A stretch of 64,000 nucleotides of DNA from Nectonema munidae (lineage: Eukaryota; Nematomorpha; Nectonematoida; Nectonematidae): the NCBI GenBank assembly GCA_030549495.1, contig JAUIRK010001052.1:248001-312000 (forward strand), written 5' to 3'. Below, in pieces: positions 1 to 11,624 of this stretch. Within the stretch, counting starts at the first letter, position 1. Each line of letters starts with the position of its first letter. The notes under the pieces were generated by a model. It saw only the letters and a list, made by a program, of their open reading frames with translations. It did not search any database and was not told the DNA's origin. The translations under genes were made by a program, and so were the position numbers.

Positions 1-1933
1 GGAAATTTTCTTCAAAATATTCAAATTTTAAATAAAATAAATTTTTTTATACTAAATATACATTCTCAATCAAATTTATGATTGATCTATGGAAATGGCT
101 TCCAATAGCATTATTACAAATACATATAATTACTTAATCAATAAAACTGGTTTCATTTTTAGAGTCAGATTTTCCAATTCTCTGAGCAAATTTTATCCAA
201 ACTTTAAATAAAAGTTGGTTTTTATATTAAATCTACCATGCAGATTTTATTTCTGCGATTATTGCCTGAAAATTATGATTTAAATAAATATTTTCAATTC
301 TCCAATGATATTACCCGAGAAAGGATAACTGCTGTACCAAAATTTTTGAGAATCACTAAGAATAAAAAAGAAAATGAACAATCTAATTTGTATTTTACGT
401 GCAACTGTTGATATTAACATAGTGTAAAATAGGAAAAGCAACAACCCACAAAGAATTTGCAAGAAAAAAAGGAAAAGTAAGAATAATTAGTCCATAAAAT
501 ATCTTAAAATATTTATTTTTAACCCATTTAGTACTATTGTTCCCAAAGAGTAAACGGACGACCTCAGTAATCTTAATTTAATTCTATTTAAAACAAAAGT
601 TCCTCTGCGTTTCTTTACTAAATGTTTAACAAGGTAAAAATAAATTTATTAATGTATAAATTATAATTAACAAAAAAGGAACAAGCAAATATAAATATTT
701 AATGTTTTATAAAAACATTGATGAAATGAAAAAAAGATAAAGTTAATAGTATATTTAACATGTTATAAATAAAAAAAAACATTAATACGTTATATTTTAT
801 TGACATTGTGAACAAAATGTAATGGAGTGTTTCGGGTTTGCAATTTTGACATTGTTTTGAAGTCTTACTCAATTTATATTATTCTTTATAATTACTTTCT
901 TGAATATTTTCCACATAAAAACTTGACAGTTTTCTAGATACAACTTTCTATCAAAAAACTTTTCGAGCTGTCTCAGATTTACTTCCTGTTATCAAAAAAT
1001 TGGGTCATTGATTTTTTAATGATATAGGTTTCAAACCAATTTTGGGTTTATCTTGTTAAAAGGTAAGATAAGTGAGTGAATAGGCTAGATCTAATCCAAT
1101 CTTCAAAATATTGCTTTTCCTAGCATCTTAATTATTATTTATATTGAAGATGGTTGTTGCGTTAATGAGAGCTGACGAAAGCAAAAATTATTTGTGATTA
1201 TAGAAGCAAAGCAATATTTGCTTATATCTCCTCATATAGGTTTTAAATGTGTTTCATATTCTGTGTAAATATGTATGTTGAAATAAAGAATATAAACAGA
1301 CTAAGGCAATCTATGAACATATAGCTATATTTTTTGTGAATCTGTATTATTATGTAATGTGTAGGGGAACGCAAAAAAGGTAAGCAAATTAATGCCTTGC
1401 TTTAAATTCCCCATATTTCTATGTTTCAACTTTTCTCTAATTATGTATCATATTGTAAACTATAGATATCATGGACTTATAGAAAATATAAGAAAACCTG
1501 AGTAAGGGAATTTTTATTCGAACCCTCCATATCGTTTGTAAAATGAACCTCTAACCGTTGGATCTGGGTCAAATATTTATCTACATGACCCATCCCCTTT
1601 CACAGATAAAAAAATTTACTTGCGGCCCATATAAGTAAACATCAAAAATTGGTGAGTTTTTTTTAAATGAATTCCACCTTTGGTTTTCAAAGCTAATTAT
1701 GCCACTGAAGCTTACAAACTGGCCTACAAACTGGATTCTTTGAGAAATAAAGTCTAAACAGCTTTATAGAGTCAACAGGTAACCAAAAATATTTCAATTT
1801 TATCAATAAGTTATCATGAGGAAAATTATATAATTGTTTTTTAAATTCAATACCTCAATCTTAATTTTGCAAACAATGAATTTTATCTTATACTGAGCAC
1901 TAAAATTATGTCCAAAGTAAGTTATTTTGTTAA
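1..1933. other. AT-rich non-coding stretch
   Basis: I see no gene here. Both strands are full of stop codons and long A/T runs. The only structured item is at 519-560, where TTAA is followed by CCCATTTAG and a GTTCCC block. This resembles one end of the TTAA-flanked MITE at 24127-24256, with no partner end found nearby. Confidence 0.6.
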
Positions 1934-2128
1934 CAATATAATAATGGTTGTTTGGAGATATCAAATCATTCTCCGCGGCTATATGCTCGCATTATGCTTA
2001 AGATGGTTAATCACAGTTTTTGTGAATATGTTTTTAAGAGTTGGGAGCCTTAGGGATCGAACCCCTGACCTTCAACTGTTAAGCTAAGAGGTACACCCAA
2101 ACAACCATTGAGGCTCAATATAATAATG
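1934..2128 (-). repeat. tRNA-derived SINE with 13-bp target duplications
   Basis: The direct repeat CAATATAATAATG lies at 1934-1946 and again at 2116-2128 and bounds a 169-bp body. Read on the - strand, the body begins with a tRNA-like head: an A-box-like TTAGCTTAACAG, then a B box GGTTCGATCCC about 20 bp further on. The tail ends CTCCAAACAAC rather than in poly(A). The body also ends in a 13-bp inverted repeat (AATGGTTGTTTGG and its complement), partly overlapping the duplication. Exact target duplications and Pol III boxes are seen directly; SINE mobilisation by a LINE is inferred. Confidence 0.75.
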
Positions 2129-2648
2129 ATACATATAAATTCATAAAATTAGAACAAATCAACATATAATAAAAAATAAGATATCTTTAGCTTTGTTATA
2201 ACAAGCTTTATATTGATCTAAATCTAAAATGTAAATAGCAATTTTGCCGAAAAACCTATAATTCTTCAAAGAAGTTTTATGAACAAAACAGATTTAAATT
2301 AAAATTATAAATATTTTTTTCCCACTCGTCATAAATATTTTTTTAGGTTTTATTTGTGTCACTTCTAACATGTAAGCCTTAATATACGATGGTTAATTTT
2401 TTTTCTCGTTTTGAAACTCAAGAAAATATTCTAGATATAATTCTCCTAAAATTCTAGAAAAACTTTTGTTTATAAATTTTTTTAATATAATAAAAATATG
2501 TAACAAACTATTCTCCCTAAAAATCATTTTTTATAAATCAATAAATATTTTTCCAATATTACATAAATCTGAAAAATTATAATAAATCAGGTGTTAAGCC
2601 TTATAATTTTGTATTGATCATAATATAACTTTTATCGGATCACATATA
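2129..2648. other. AT-rich spacer between SINE and Tigger element
   Basis: No gene, RNA or repeat is recognised in this stretch. Confidence 0.5.
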
Positions 2649-4688
2649 CAGTCAAAGTTGTCTAAAGTCTAAACCTTATTTAAACTGGATATACAAATTT
2701 GAACGGTTTGCACAATATTTTGGTTTTTACAAATGTATAAAAAATGTGTGATAAAAATGTTTATTGAAGTGTATAATTATTTTTTTTTAAATAAGAATTG
2801 TCCATACTTGTTTGTTTAAACTTAAGTTTCAAACTTAAGTTTCTTGTAAAATTTTAGAAGGTGCTTCATACATTTTGTTCTTGATAATTTTTTTTACATC
2901 GTATATCAGAATCGAAACTTAATCTTCATTTCTGATTATATTTTTGTTGATATTATTTTCACTACCTGAGCTTGAAGTTGTTTAATTTTTATCTTCTAAA
3001 TAGTCTTGTAAAATTGCTTCCCATTTACAAGCGTTATTTTCAATGGGAAGATTTTTGTTAATATTATACTGCTCTAAATAAACGGGTGTATTCATAATTT
3101 GGGATATTCGTAAGATACATTTCTTCTAAATTTACATCAAAAAATACATAAAAGTTTATGTATTAAATCCACACTGAGAAAAAGACAAAGAAATAGTTGA
3201 AGTTTTAACACCTTTCCATGCTTTATTGATCCACATAATGACATCTAGAACATTCACTGATTTAGCAAGTACATTGGCATTATGAAAACTTTCAATTTTT
3301 TCAATGATGTGCGAGTTTCAAATGCTTTCGGTAATTTACTTTGAATGAACGAATAATTCCTTGCTCTAATAGCTGCAAATACGATGTGGTATTTGTAGGT
3401 AAAAAATTTTTACATTATCATGTTCAAATAAAGTGTGTGATTGAGCGTTATCAAGAAAAAGTATAATTTGATGTTTTTTCTTTTCATATCTTTGTCAAGT
3501 GATTGTTCCTATTCAACAAAATTTTTAAATGTCATTTATCCATTTTTGTTATATTCTCATGTTACTGGAAGATCATTCATTTTAACAGACTTGAAACATC
3601 CAGGTTTTTATGCTTCTCTATTAACAATGGATGAACCTTTTCACCTATTTGACTACAAGCAAGTATTATAGTTACAACTTTAAACTCTTATAGGATGTCG
3701 AGCTTTAAAAGAATCAATCCAACCTGTAGACGCCTAAAATTCTGTAAATCCTAACTCGTTAGCGTAATTCAATGTTTTGTCACATATTATATGGCCGGAA
3801 ATATTAATCCTCTTTGCCCTCTTTGCTGAAACGATATCTATGTTAGATCATTAATTTCTTCATTGGATGTTAGTGACACTTTTTTGTCGTTAGAAGCATA
3901 ATTTTCAAAATGAGATAAAAAATCCTGTTTTTTTTTAAAATATCTGATACCGTACTTATTCGTACACCATATTTTTTGCGTAGGTTGAAGTTTTAACACC
4001 TTTCATGAAGAAGCATCTTTAATCAAATTTAATTTGTTTTTCAAATTTAGTTCTACACGAGTACGTTTCTTTATAGGTGGAGACATAAATATTGACGAAA
4101 ACTTGAAAATTGGAGAAAAGAACGAAGAACTGAGAGTATAGTTATATAAAAGGTTTACGTAAAACTTGTAGTATTCAGTTATAAAAATTTAAAACTAGAT
4201 TTATTGCAAACAAACAAATGATATAATCATTCTGATTCACTTTACAATTACACGATGTCAAGTTTAGTTTCATGTGCATTCTATGAACTCAACATCATAC
4301 TTTGTTATATTTTCTCAATCAAATGCAGAGTGAACATCTCTATTTATCTATTCTACACAGTTTCTTGTGCATCCCATTTGTATTGACGACAGCTTTTTCA
4401 TAACAAAGCATGTCTACAGTAGCTATTACACATTGGTAAAAAGTGCAACAATATGTAGAAAATGTCATAAATAAAATATAAAATAGAAAAGTATTGAAAA
4501 ATATATTTCGGTTTTTACAGGTTTTTTATTAATAAATTACATGTAATTTTTTTTTAGATTATTTTGGTATTAAGAATACACAGATTTCGGTTTTCACAAA
4601 ACTCAATATACATGATTTTATTAAAAAAATATGGTGATATGTAAACGGTTCGGTTATCACAAGTTTTCGTTTTAGGCAAATTTAACTG
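2649..4688 (-). mobile_element. Tigger/pogo-like DNA transposon with both ends
   Basis: Both ends can be read. The left end starts CAGTCAAAGTTGTCTAAAG just after a TA; the reverse complement of the right end starts CAGTTAAATTTGCCTAAAA next to a TA at 4689-4690. The CAGT..AA..TTG start and the TA target site are typical of Tigger/pogo elements. Length is about 2.04 kb. Shared bases beyond the first 20 are patchy, so the copy is old. The transposase relic inside is listed separately. Confidence 0.75.
2830..4086 (-). pseudogene. Tigger/CENP-B-type transposase relic
   Basis: On the - strand a start at 4086 reads MSPPIKKRTRVELNLKNKLN, the psq/CENP-B helix-turn-helix opening seen in Tigger and Jerky proteins, and soon goes through a frame change. 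Farther on, around 3400-3480, the frames show LFLDNA(Q)SHT-like and IIRSFK-Y-RK-like pieces, which in this family hold the second catalytic Asp and the region before the third acid. Several stops and frame changes break the frame, so this copy cannot make a transposase. No domestication is suggested. The family assignment rests on motif memory, not on a search. Confidence 0.65.
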
Positions 4689-7409
4689 TATCTCAAATCC
4701 TATTTCCTTTGTTAGGATATCAATTTCTTCTTATACTGAATTTAAGATATTAGATATCTAGGCAGAAGCTTATTTGAAAAGAACATTCTTATTATATATA
4801 TTACTCACATTACTGCAAAATTGTATAATTATTTTGTCCTGCTTATATTGTTATTTATCATTTTTCTGCATCTCTTATACCGTTATATAACTATTGTTAT
4901 GCTTGTGCAATTGATATTTGTTTATATATACAATACATCTTGCTAATAAAGCTATATTCTTCATTAACTTGTCAAACAATTGGAGAATAAGAAAAAAATA
5001 ATATATTTTTTTCTTCAAACAATTAGAGATAATTAGATATATTCGTATTTTACTCATAATTTATTCCCTACAAGTTTCATGAGTTTGAGAGAGAATGTTT
5101 CTTGGATTTCGATTTATTGTCGTAGTATAGATGCTTGCTTTTATTCCTGTTACATCGAACTGCACATATATTGACCACTTTTCCTCATTTAGACAATGAC
5201 TAATAGGTGGCAGCGTTTTTCACCATAGCGTGTCTTCTTTGCTCGTTTTCTTACTGTGAAACTATTCTCTCTGAGAACCCATGCTGCCGACATCTGGCGA
5301 TCATTATCTGAACTTTAAATTACAACCTCAATATCTGTACTTCAGTACTACGAAAATACAAACAAACTATTATATATCGAGAATTTATTAAGTCATTTAA
5401 TTAAATCATTTAGTCCTCACCAAAAAGTATTATTTATTATATACATATTTTGTTATTGTTGATGTTCACGCACAGCTGTGCGTGACTCGCACGTACAAAA
5501 ACAGCTGAAAAATTTCCTCGCACGTTCACGTACACTACTCGTACACATTTCATGCCCCTTTATTTTATTAACCATTTTTAGCTACAACTAGTTCAATTTA
5601 TTATAAAAGAGCAAATTTTTTATTGATTGATATTTCTTCCGTGGTAAAAATATGTTGAAAAGAAAGAGTGTTGAGCATTTGTCCATTATAAATCAAGCAT
5701 GTCAATAATATCCATCTCTCTAATTCTCTATAGCTTTCCAAACTTCATCATTTTTTCTCTCACATTATTTGTTGCATAATATAAGCGATGCATTATTTCC
5801 AGAGTATTTCCATTTGAATCGGTTATATTGTTAACAACTGAATAGCATCGTTTTAAATTTTTGCTTAGTGGTTCGTCATCTTTTAGCATCCAGAAAATGA
5901 CACCCTGGTCAAATATGAGTACAATTTAAACATTTTTTAACAGATTATGAAAGATACACAACCTATATATTCGCAAACGCTTCTAGGTAGGTATACATTT
6001 TTCAACTTTTTTTGAAATTATTTTTTGCGAAATTTTGTTTATTGTTAGCAAATACAATTAGAAATTCCATGAAATCTAAACTTAGGTTTTCAAATACCTC
6101 TATTTTTAAATTTTTTTGGTAAAATTGTATTGAAAATTTTTATCTCTGGTAACAGATATAACTAATTCACTGAGGAACAAATTCAAACTTTTGGAAAAAC
6201 GCATGGATGAAAAGCATCGATTCCTATGTTTTCGGGTGTGAAAAACCAACCCAAATTTGACCTCCATTTTTATTTTTAGGCGCCATTTTAACGCTAATCA
6301 AAAATTTAAAAAAAACTTTCTCTAGTCATTTTAAATAAAAATTTAGTGCTATAAATCATAAAATTTTTTGTTTAAGTTTATTTACACATGCACAAGGTTG
6401 AAAAAATGTTAAGTGATTAAAATTTATATTTTTTTTTGTCTTTTGCGAAGTGAATTTTTATTTTCATAATGTAAATTCCAGTAGAAGTCAGCGAACATTG
6501 GGGGCGTCCATTTCCCTTTGTATCTTTCTTCAAACGATCTTTTCTTTCTCAATTAAAGGCTGACATATCAAGTTGTCGCTCCTAATCGGCCACTCTGAAC
6601 GAATATAGTAGAACTATATGGGGTTTCAGAATGAAAAAAAATACATGTTTTCTATGGGTTGTAAAGAAACATCAAATTTTTTCTTTTTGTTTTCTAAGAA
6701 AAATTTAGAATTGATAATCGAAGAAAAAATTCCATGAGAATGAGTTTTCTTCTATTCGTTTTATATGTTAGCAAAGAGCAACATGTTAGACTCAAAATTA
6801 ACCAAAATTAGGAAAGCAAGGTATTTAAAGCTTCTAAGTTAGGATTTTATAAAAAAAGTTATTTGTAACTGAAAAATGTTAGAGGGTGAATTGTCCCACC
6901 AAAAAATCATGAAAATAATGGTAGGTCGACTTATCTCGAAGCCAAATTGCCTTGAGGCCTGATTGTTCGTGAACCATTTTTGACATTATCTTGACGAAAA
7001 TGTTTGACACATACATACCAAGGGTCAAAGTGATAATTTTCTCAAGTGAACTATGAAAAGGTAAATGTTTCAAATTTTCAAAATTTTTCATGAACACGTG
7101 GGATAACTTCATGTGTTTCTTTGAGAATTTCGATGAAAATAACATGATTTCGATTTATTATACATATGATTGAAAATTTTGATAAAAACCAATATGTAAA
7201 TGAATTTGGCCAATGTGCTGAAAAATAGCATAACACTTTTTATCATCTTATTTTTTATTAAACATCTTATTTTTGCATAAAATAGTTTGAAATACACATT
7301 CAGCAATATAAAAAAAGTGTGAGCAAAAAGAAAAAAAATTACTTTGACTTAAATGGGTAGGCTTTATTAAATTTTATTTTTTTATTAAAGGACTTTTAAA
7401 CAAAAAAAA
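4689..7409. other. Non-coding stretch with a palindrome and an orphan short ORF
   Basis: I recognise no host gene. Two things stand out. A perfect 18-bp palindrome CACGCACAGCTGTGCGTG lies at 5467-5484. On the - strand, roughly 5905 to 5730, a 53-codon frame beginning MLKDDEPLSKNLKRCYSV looks less random than its surroundings but matches no family I know. The - strand frame at 6879-7145 has no recognisable motif. Confidence 0.45.
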
Positions 7410-7423
7410 GTACTGCGCAAATA

Positions 7424-8165
7424 ATGACTAAAACCAACAATAATGAAGTTAACGACCGTATTTTTAAACGTTTGTTCGATCCCGATCGAAAGCAACGCAA
7501 GGATTTGTGGAACTTCATCAAACTATTGCCTTCAACTACGGAGCGAAAAAAGTGGAAGACGAAAGAAGCCATTGGGGCGTATTGCCTAATGTGGAAAACC
7601 GAAATACAGTATAGTTCGCGGACATCGCAACAAATATTGCGGCACATGGAGATTGAATTTTGCGGCACATGGAGATTACCGATAAACAAAAACGCAACTT
7701 TGAGCAACAATCCATACTACAGTCAATGAAGAAATTAAAATCATGAATGATCCACTAACTCAAAAGGGTCATTTCTAGCTTTGAAACGGATTACCTAATC
7801 TTATAGACCTTTGGCTATTGTAGAAGATCCAAGATTTGTTCATCTTGTTTTTTTTCTAATGATTTGGATAAGAAATATACGGCGCCACTTATATCTTCTC
7901 AACTTTCAATGATTTATTGGTTGTTGTTAAAGCAATGTTTTCTAAAGAATGTCATTTTTATTCGCTCACAAGTGGTATATGAACATCGAGGACATTGGGA
8001 GCCTATATACCATTGTTGATGCATTATGTGGCAGAAGCTTTTGCTATGAATGTCATAACTCTAGGTGCGCACCGTTTAGTGATGTAAAACATACCGGTAC
8101 CGAAATTGCACGCATTGTATAGGCTTTGTTAGAAAATATAGTGGTATATGTCACCGACAATGAAG
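7424..8165 (+). pseudogene. hAT transposase relic, BED finger and N-terminal core
   Basis: Residues after the start at 7424 include AYCLMWKTEIQYSSRTSQQI then LRHMEIEF, which resembles a BED finger with its cysteines partly lost and a late duplication of about 20 bp (attgcggcacatggagatt repeated). After frame changes come pieces like SIVEDPRFVHLV and TSRTLGAYIPL..HYV.EAFAM and HTGTEIARIV.ALL...VVYVTDNE, the order found in hAT transposases ahead of and at the first catalytic Asp and the TTDNA-like motif. At least four stops or frame changes occur. The part after TDNE is replaced by Tc1 sequence. Confidence 0.6.
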
Positions 8166-8733
8166 ATTTTCGGATGAAGCACATTTTGAAGTTCATGGCC
8201 ACCGATCTTTGGTAGTGAGACGAAGTGTGAACGAGCCTCTAAGAGATGGACACATTCAGCAAGCCCCAAAACAGCCACCTAAAAAGATGTTTGGAGGAAG
8301 TTTCACTGCTAAAGGTCCAGAAAGACTTATACTAGTCGAAGAAATGATGAACCACGATAAGTACATGGATATCTTGCAAACCCATTTGCTTCCTACTGTA
8401 GAAAAAGACTTTCCAGATGGAGGGGTTATTTTTCAGCAAGACCTTGCCCGGTGTCACACATCGAATAAAATGATGGCATTCTTCGAAACAACTGGTCTAA
8501 CTGTTCTACCATGGCTTAGGAACTCGCCGGGACATCAATTCAATTGAAAATTTGTGGGCTATAGTTAAACGCAGGATCGCGAGAGAAGATTGTTCAACTA
8601 TGGAAAAGCTTATTTCACCCATTATCAAAACCTGGTACTATGACAAAGAACTGGTGAAAATGTGTTTGACACTGGTAAAATCAATGCCAAAGCGTGTGAG
8701 ACAGACCAAAGGTGGACATATTTCTAATTAAAT
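8166..8733 (+). pseudogene. Tc1-like DDE transposase, C-terminal half
   Basis: The segment starts with FSDEAHFEVHGHRS, the first catalytic Asp of Tc1 elements. The frame at 8209-8547 holds IFQQDLARCHTSN with the second Asp. A single frame change near 8530 precedes DINSIENLWAIVKRR, where the Glu is the third catalytic acid. It ends ..QTKGGHISN at a TAA at 8731-8733. The usual paired helix-turn-helix half (about 110 residues) is missing and hAT sequence sits in its place. Dead copy; Tc1 identity is secure from the three acids and the SIENLW motif. Confidence 0.8.
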
Positions 8734-8811
8734 ATGAATGATATAATAAACTCTCTACACTTGTTTGTTTTTTTATTTTTCCCACCACTGTCCCAATAAT
8801 TTGCACAGCAC

Positions 8812-9796
8812 TAAGAACAAAATTGCTAGAAGAAGGCATTCGGGTATTAACAGTATAGTTTACGACTTACCTTCTTACTTTTTTTTACCATTAGACACAA
8901 TAAATTCTATTTTTTATCGAACCTACTAGCTATATAAATTTTTATATGAAAAATTTCAATTCTTCTCGCACCATTTAATATATTTTTGAAAAACAAGGTG
9001 TAGTCATCTACTGAATAGAAATGCCTCAGCTTTAAGATATATTCTAAGATTTAGGGTTTAAACTCTAAAGTCTAAACTTAAACAAATAATTATGTCTATT
9101 CGTTATTTAATTTGTAAAGATTTATTAATTATCCCTTATTAAAGTTTTTGTAATTATAATTATGTCCTTTAGCAAATCGAATTACTTATTCGGTATCATA
9201 TTAATTAGCGTATTTGTAGCGCTGCTTTTTTTAAAGAAACGATGCACTACTTATCGAATCTAGACTTCAAAAGCTATTTATTTATTTTTATTCAACACTA
9301 AAAAAAATTTTCTTATCCAGTTTGGAAGTCGAAGAATAGTATAAAATGGAATTTAATAAACTTTTTAAAATTAAACAATGTGATCTTTTTACTTTCAATG
9401 TATAGTAGATTAATTATATTATTAGAAACAATCTAAATCTAACTCTAAACGAATGTTTCTTACTCTACTGTAGATATAATATATTTGTCATATTGTCAGT
9501 TTATGTAAATATATGTTATTCAAGAGGTATCATTTTTTAACTTGTTTCTTGATTTTTGAAATGTGTTTCAGTGTAAGGAATATGTATATTTTTTTTAGAT
9601 ATGAGAGATAAAATGCTCAGCGTTGATAAAATCTTTCGAAAGTTGTTTACTTTGATACGTGTTGCGAAAATTTTGCTTTTCGTACAGACTAAACCAAAAA
9701 TAGCACAAAAATGATAGAAAGAGTAAACTTGGATTTCCTTTATTACTAAAATCTTTATGCTATTTTTTGTTATTTAATGCTATTCTTTTTTAACTT
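8812..9796. other. Spacer upstream of PHF12
   Basis: AT-rich sequence with no gene or repeat that I recognise. It probably holds the PHF12 promoter, but no TATA box or initiator can be picked out against the AT background. Confidence 0.4.
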
Positions 9797-9798
9797 AG
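9786..9798 (+). promoter_or_regulatory. Splice-acceptor-like site 15 bp before PHF12 start
   Basis: A T-rich run ends in AACTTAG at 9798, followed by CTG and 12 more bases before the start ATG at 9814. It may be the end of a 5'UTR intron or a trans-splice acceptor. ZNHIT6 has the same arrangement (TTTTTAG then CTG) and MARS1 a similar one. Confidence 0.35.
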
Positions 9799-9813
9799 CT
9801 GATTTTTATATTA

Positions 9814-11568
9814 ATGTATCGATCAGCTCCTACTAAGAGAAGTGATGACAATGATAAAGGACTTATGACTGAAATAAAGAAGTTAATTTCGCCTCCTATC
9901 TTTGGCAAAAAGGAGGTTTCTACTCCTTCACTGGATGTTAAGTCAACAAGTATTCAATCTAAAGTTGAGGCGCATAAAAGGTGCGATAGTTGTGAAGAAA
10001 TTGCCAATGATCTTTTGTGCTGTGATGTGTGCAATGCTTCTTTTCATTTGCAGTGTCATGATCCGCCGTTTTCCGAAGAAACAGCTCCTCAAGGATATTG
10101 GCTTTGCAAACGATGTAAATTTAATTCTAAACAACCTAGCAGAGATGTCAAAGAAAGCGTTGTCAAAATAAGTGATGGCGTTCTTGTTTCTTTCGATAAA
10201 GAATTTGTATATTTTCAAGATGAGCACGAAGAGAGTGCTGTTTTCAACTTTCAAAGAAGTGGTACTACTGGTAAGTTATATATCGATAAGAGTAAAAATT
10301 ATGTTCAAGGCAATTTACAAGTTTTAAACGCTGTGAAAACTTTGGAAGATACGCAAATGAGGGAAATGAATTATGAGGATGTTTCCTTTAAGGCTTTCAA
10401 TGATTTTGTTGATATATGTATAAATGACAATCCGATTGAGTTCCGTTTACCGAAATATATATCGCCAAAATACTGCTTTCCTGGCTCCAATAAAAAAAGT
10501 AGTGAATTCTTAAGCACGTATGCTTACTTCTCTAAACATGGTAGTAATAATAATAATAATGCTATTAGTAATTACAACGTGAATAAGAGAAGCATCTTTC
10601 ATGAAATTGATCCTTGCACAAATTTAGTTCCACTTCCCATTAGATTTTGTTTCATTTGTTCGAAAAGTTGTAGGTTGAACCCTCTTCTTAAATGTGACTA
10701 CTGTTCCCTATTTTTCCATTTGGATTGTTTGGATCCGCCAATGACATGTGCTCCTACAGTGAGGTGGATGTGTCCGAATCACCCTCATCACCTACTTGAG
10801 ATGCACTCTCAAAACCACATGAAAACGATCTCTCAGCGTGAAAAACTTTGGGACTTTTTATCCGAGCCCATTTATGCAGATGTCGTCAAGTTGAAGTTTT
10901 TGAAAAAAGTGAAATCCAAGAAAGCCCTCCATTTTTCAAAGCGTAGGCTGGTTAAAAGAAAACGTTTTCGCGTTCCTGATGCTATTAAAAACATGTACTC
11001 CCAACCTAACCTCCAGAGTTCTTTTTTGAAAAGTCAGTTCCTAGCTTCTTCTAATCAAAATGACCTAAATGAAACAAGATTTGATACAAAAGTCATCAGT
11101 AAATTGGTGGCATTAAAAGATGAAAGCTTACCAATAGGGTATTTAACTCTTATAACAAACACTGATACATCTTTTCCATTATTTGCTAAGAGTAATAAAA
11201 TCGGATCAGCTCCCGCTTCTGACGTTTGTCTTAAAGATTTCAATTGTAACACGCTCTCAAGTCATCATGCAACTATTTATAAGGATGAATTGACCCTATC
11301 CTTTGAGTTTCTCAATTACAGTCCTTTTGGTTCTTTTTGTGATGAAATTTTGTATGGGACAAATAATAAAAATCTACGCTCCGATATTTATCATCCAGAA
11401 ACTAAGAGCACCAATTCAACATTTGTTTGTATCTGCTCTAACCCAGATCTGGAACAGGACAACGAAGTTAATGGCAAGGATAAAAACGGGTTGCAAGGTT
11501 CTGCCTCATTACAGCATGCCTCTATAATCACTATTGGATGTTTAACTTTTGTCCTTACTATAATTTAA
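9814..11568 (+). CDS. PHF12: PHD finger protein 12-like (Pf1)
   Basis: Chromatin reader of the Sin3/HDAC corepressor complex; in animals PHF12 links SIN3 and MRG15 to transcribed genes. The 584-residue frame has no introns. Near the N-terminus GLMTEIKKLISPP matches the conserved opening of PHF12, which supports this start. PHD finger 1 is complete (C57, C60, C70, C73, H78, C81, C98, C101). PHD finger 2 spans about 279-323 (C279, C282, C294, C297, H302, C305, W318, C320, H323). An FHA-like domain follows at about 440-515, with IGSAPASDVCL, SSHHATI and NYSPFGSF. A short polar Asn run lies at 244-249. It is much shorter than vertebrate PHF12 (about 1000 residues), mainly in linkers and tail. Nuclear location is inferred from the family. 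The order PHD-PHD-FHA makes the assignment strong. Confidence 0.9.
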   Translation: MYRSAPTKRSDDNDKGLMTEIKKLISPPIFGKKEVSTPSLDVKSTSIQSKVEAHKRCDSCEEIANDLLCCDVCNASFHLQCHDPPFSEETAPQGYWLCKRCKFNSKQPSRDVKESVVKISDGVLVSFDKEFVYFQDEHEESAVFNFQRSGTTGKLYIDKSKNYVQGNLQVLNAVKTLEDTQMREMNYEDVSFKAFNDFVDICINDNPIEFRLPKYISPKYCFPGSNKKSSEFLSTYAYFSKHGSNNNNNAISNYNVNKRSIFHEIDPCTNLVPLPIRFCFICSKSCRLNPLLKCDYCSLFFHLDCLDPPMTCAPTVRWMCPNHPHHLLEMHSQNHMKTISQREKLWDFLSEPIYADVVKLKFLKKVKSKKALHFSKRRLVKRKRFRVPDAIKNMYSQPNLQSSFLKSQFLASSNQNDLNETRFDTKVISKLVALKDESLPIGYLTLITNTDTSFPLFAKSNKIGSAPASDVCLKDFNCNTLSSHHATIYKDELTLSFEFLNYSPFGSFCDEILYGTNNKNLRSDIYHPETKSTNSTFVCICSNPDLEQDNEVNGKDKNGLQGSASLQHASIITIGCLTFVLTII

Positions 11569-11618
11569 TGACTTTTATGTTACGCATTATTTCTTAGTGA
11601 ATACGCACTACTTATTCA

Positions 11619-11624
11619 AATAAA
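11619..11624 (+). terminator. PHF12 polyadenylation signal
   Basis: AATAAA lies about 50 bp after the PHF12 stop. The cleavage site itself cannot be seen. Confidence 0.6.

Larger units (their letters stand above)
7410..8811 (+). mobile_element. Composite hAT / Tc1 transposon relic
   Basis: The right end, read as reverse complement, begins GTGCTGTGCAAATTATTGG next to a TA. The left end begins GTACTGCGCAAATAATGAC, with about 13 of the first 16 bases matching, so this may be one TIR pair. Between them the first half codes for hAT-like protein (BED finger plus the start of the catalytic core) and the second half for the catalytic part of a Tc1-type transposase. The switch is near 8166. Either a hAT copy landed in a Tc1 element and took its 5' half, or two fragments were joined. 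Confidence 0.6.

Noticed and set aside
2035-2112. A functional tRNA gene
   Set aside because: A and B boxes are present but the arms do not fold into a proper cloverleaf, and target duplications show a SINE.
7396-7710. 104-codon - strand frame
   Set aside because: It is the antisense shadow of the hAT transposase relic.
9902-10254. Extra frames of about 90-100 codons over PHF12
   Set aside because: They overlap the PHD1 region of PHF12 and show no motifs of their own.
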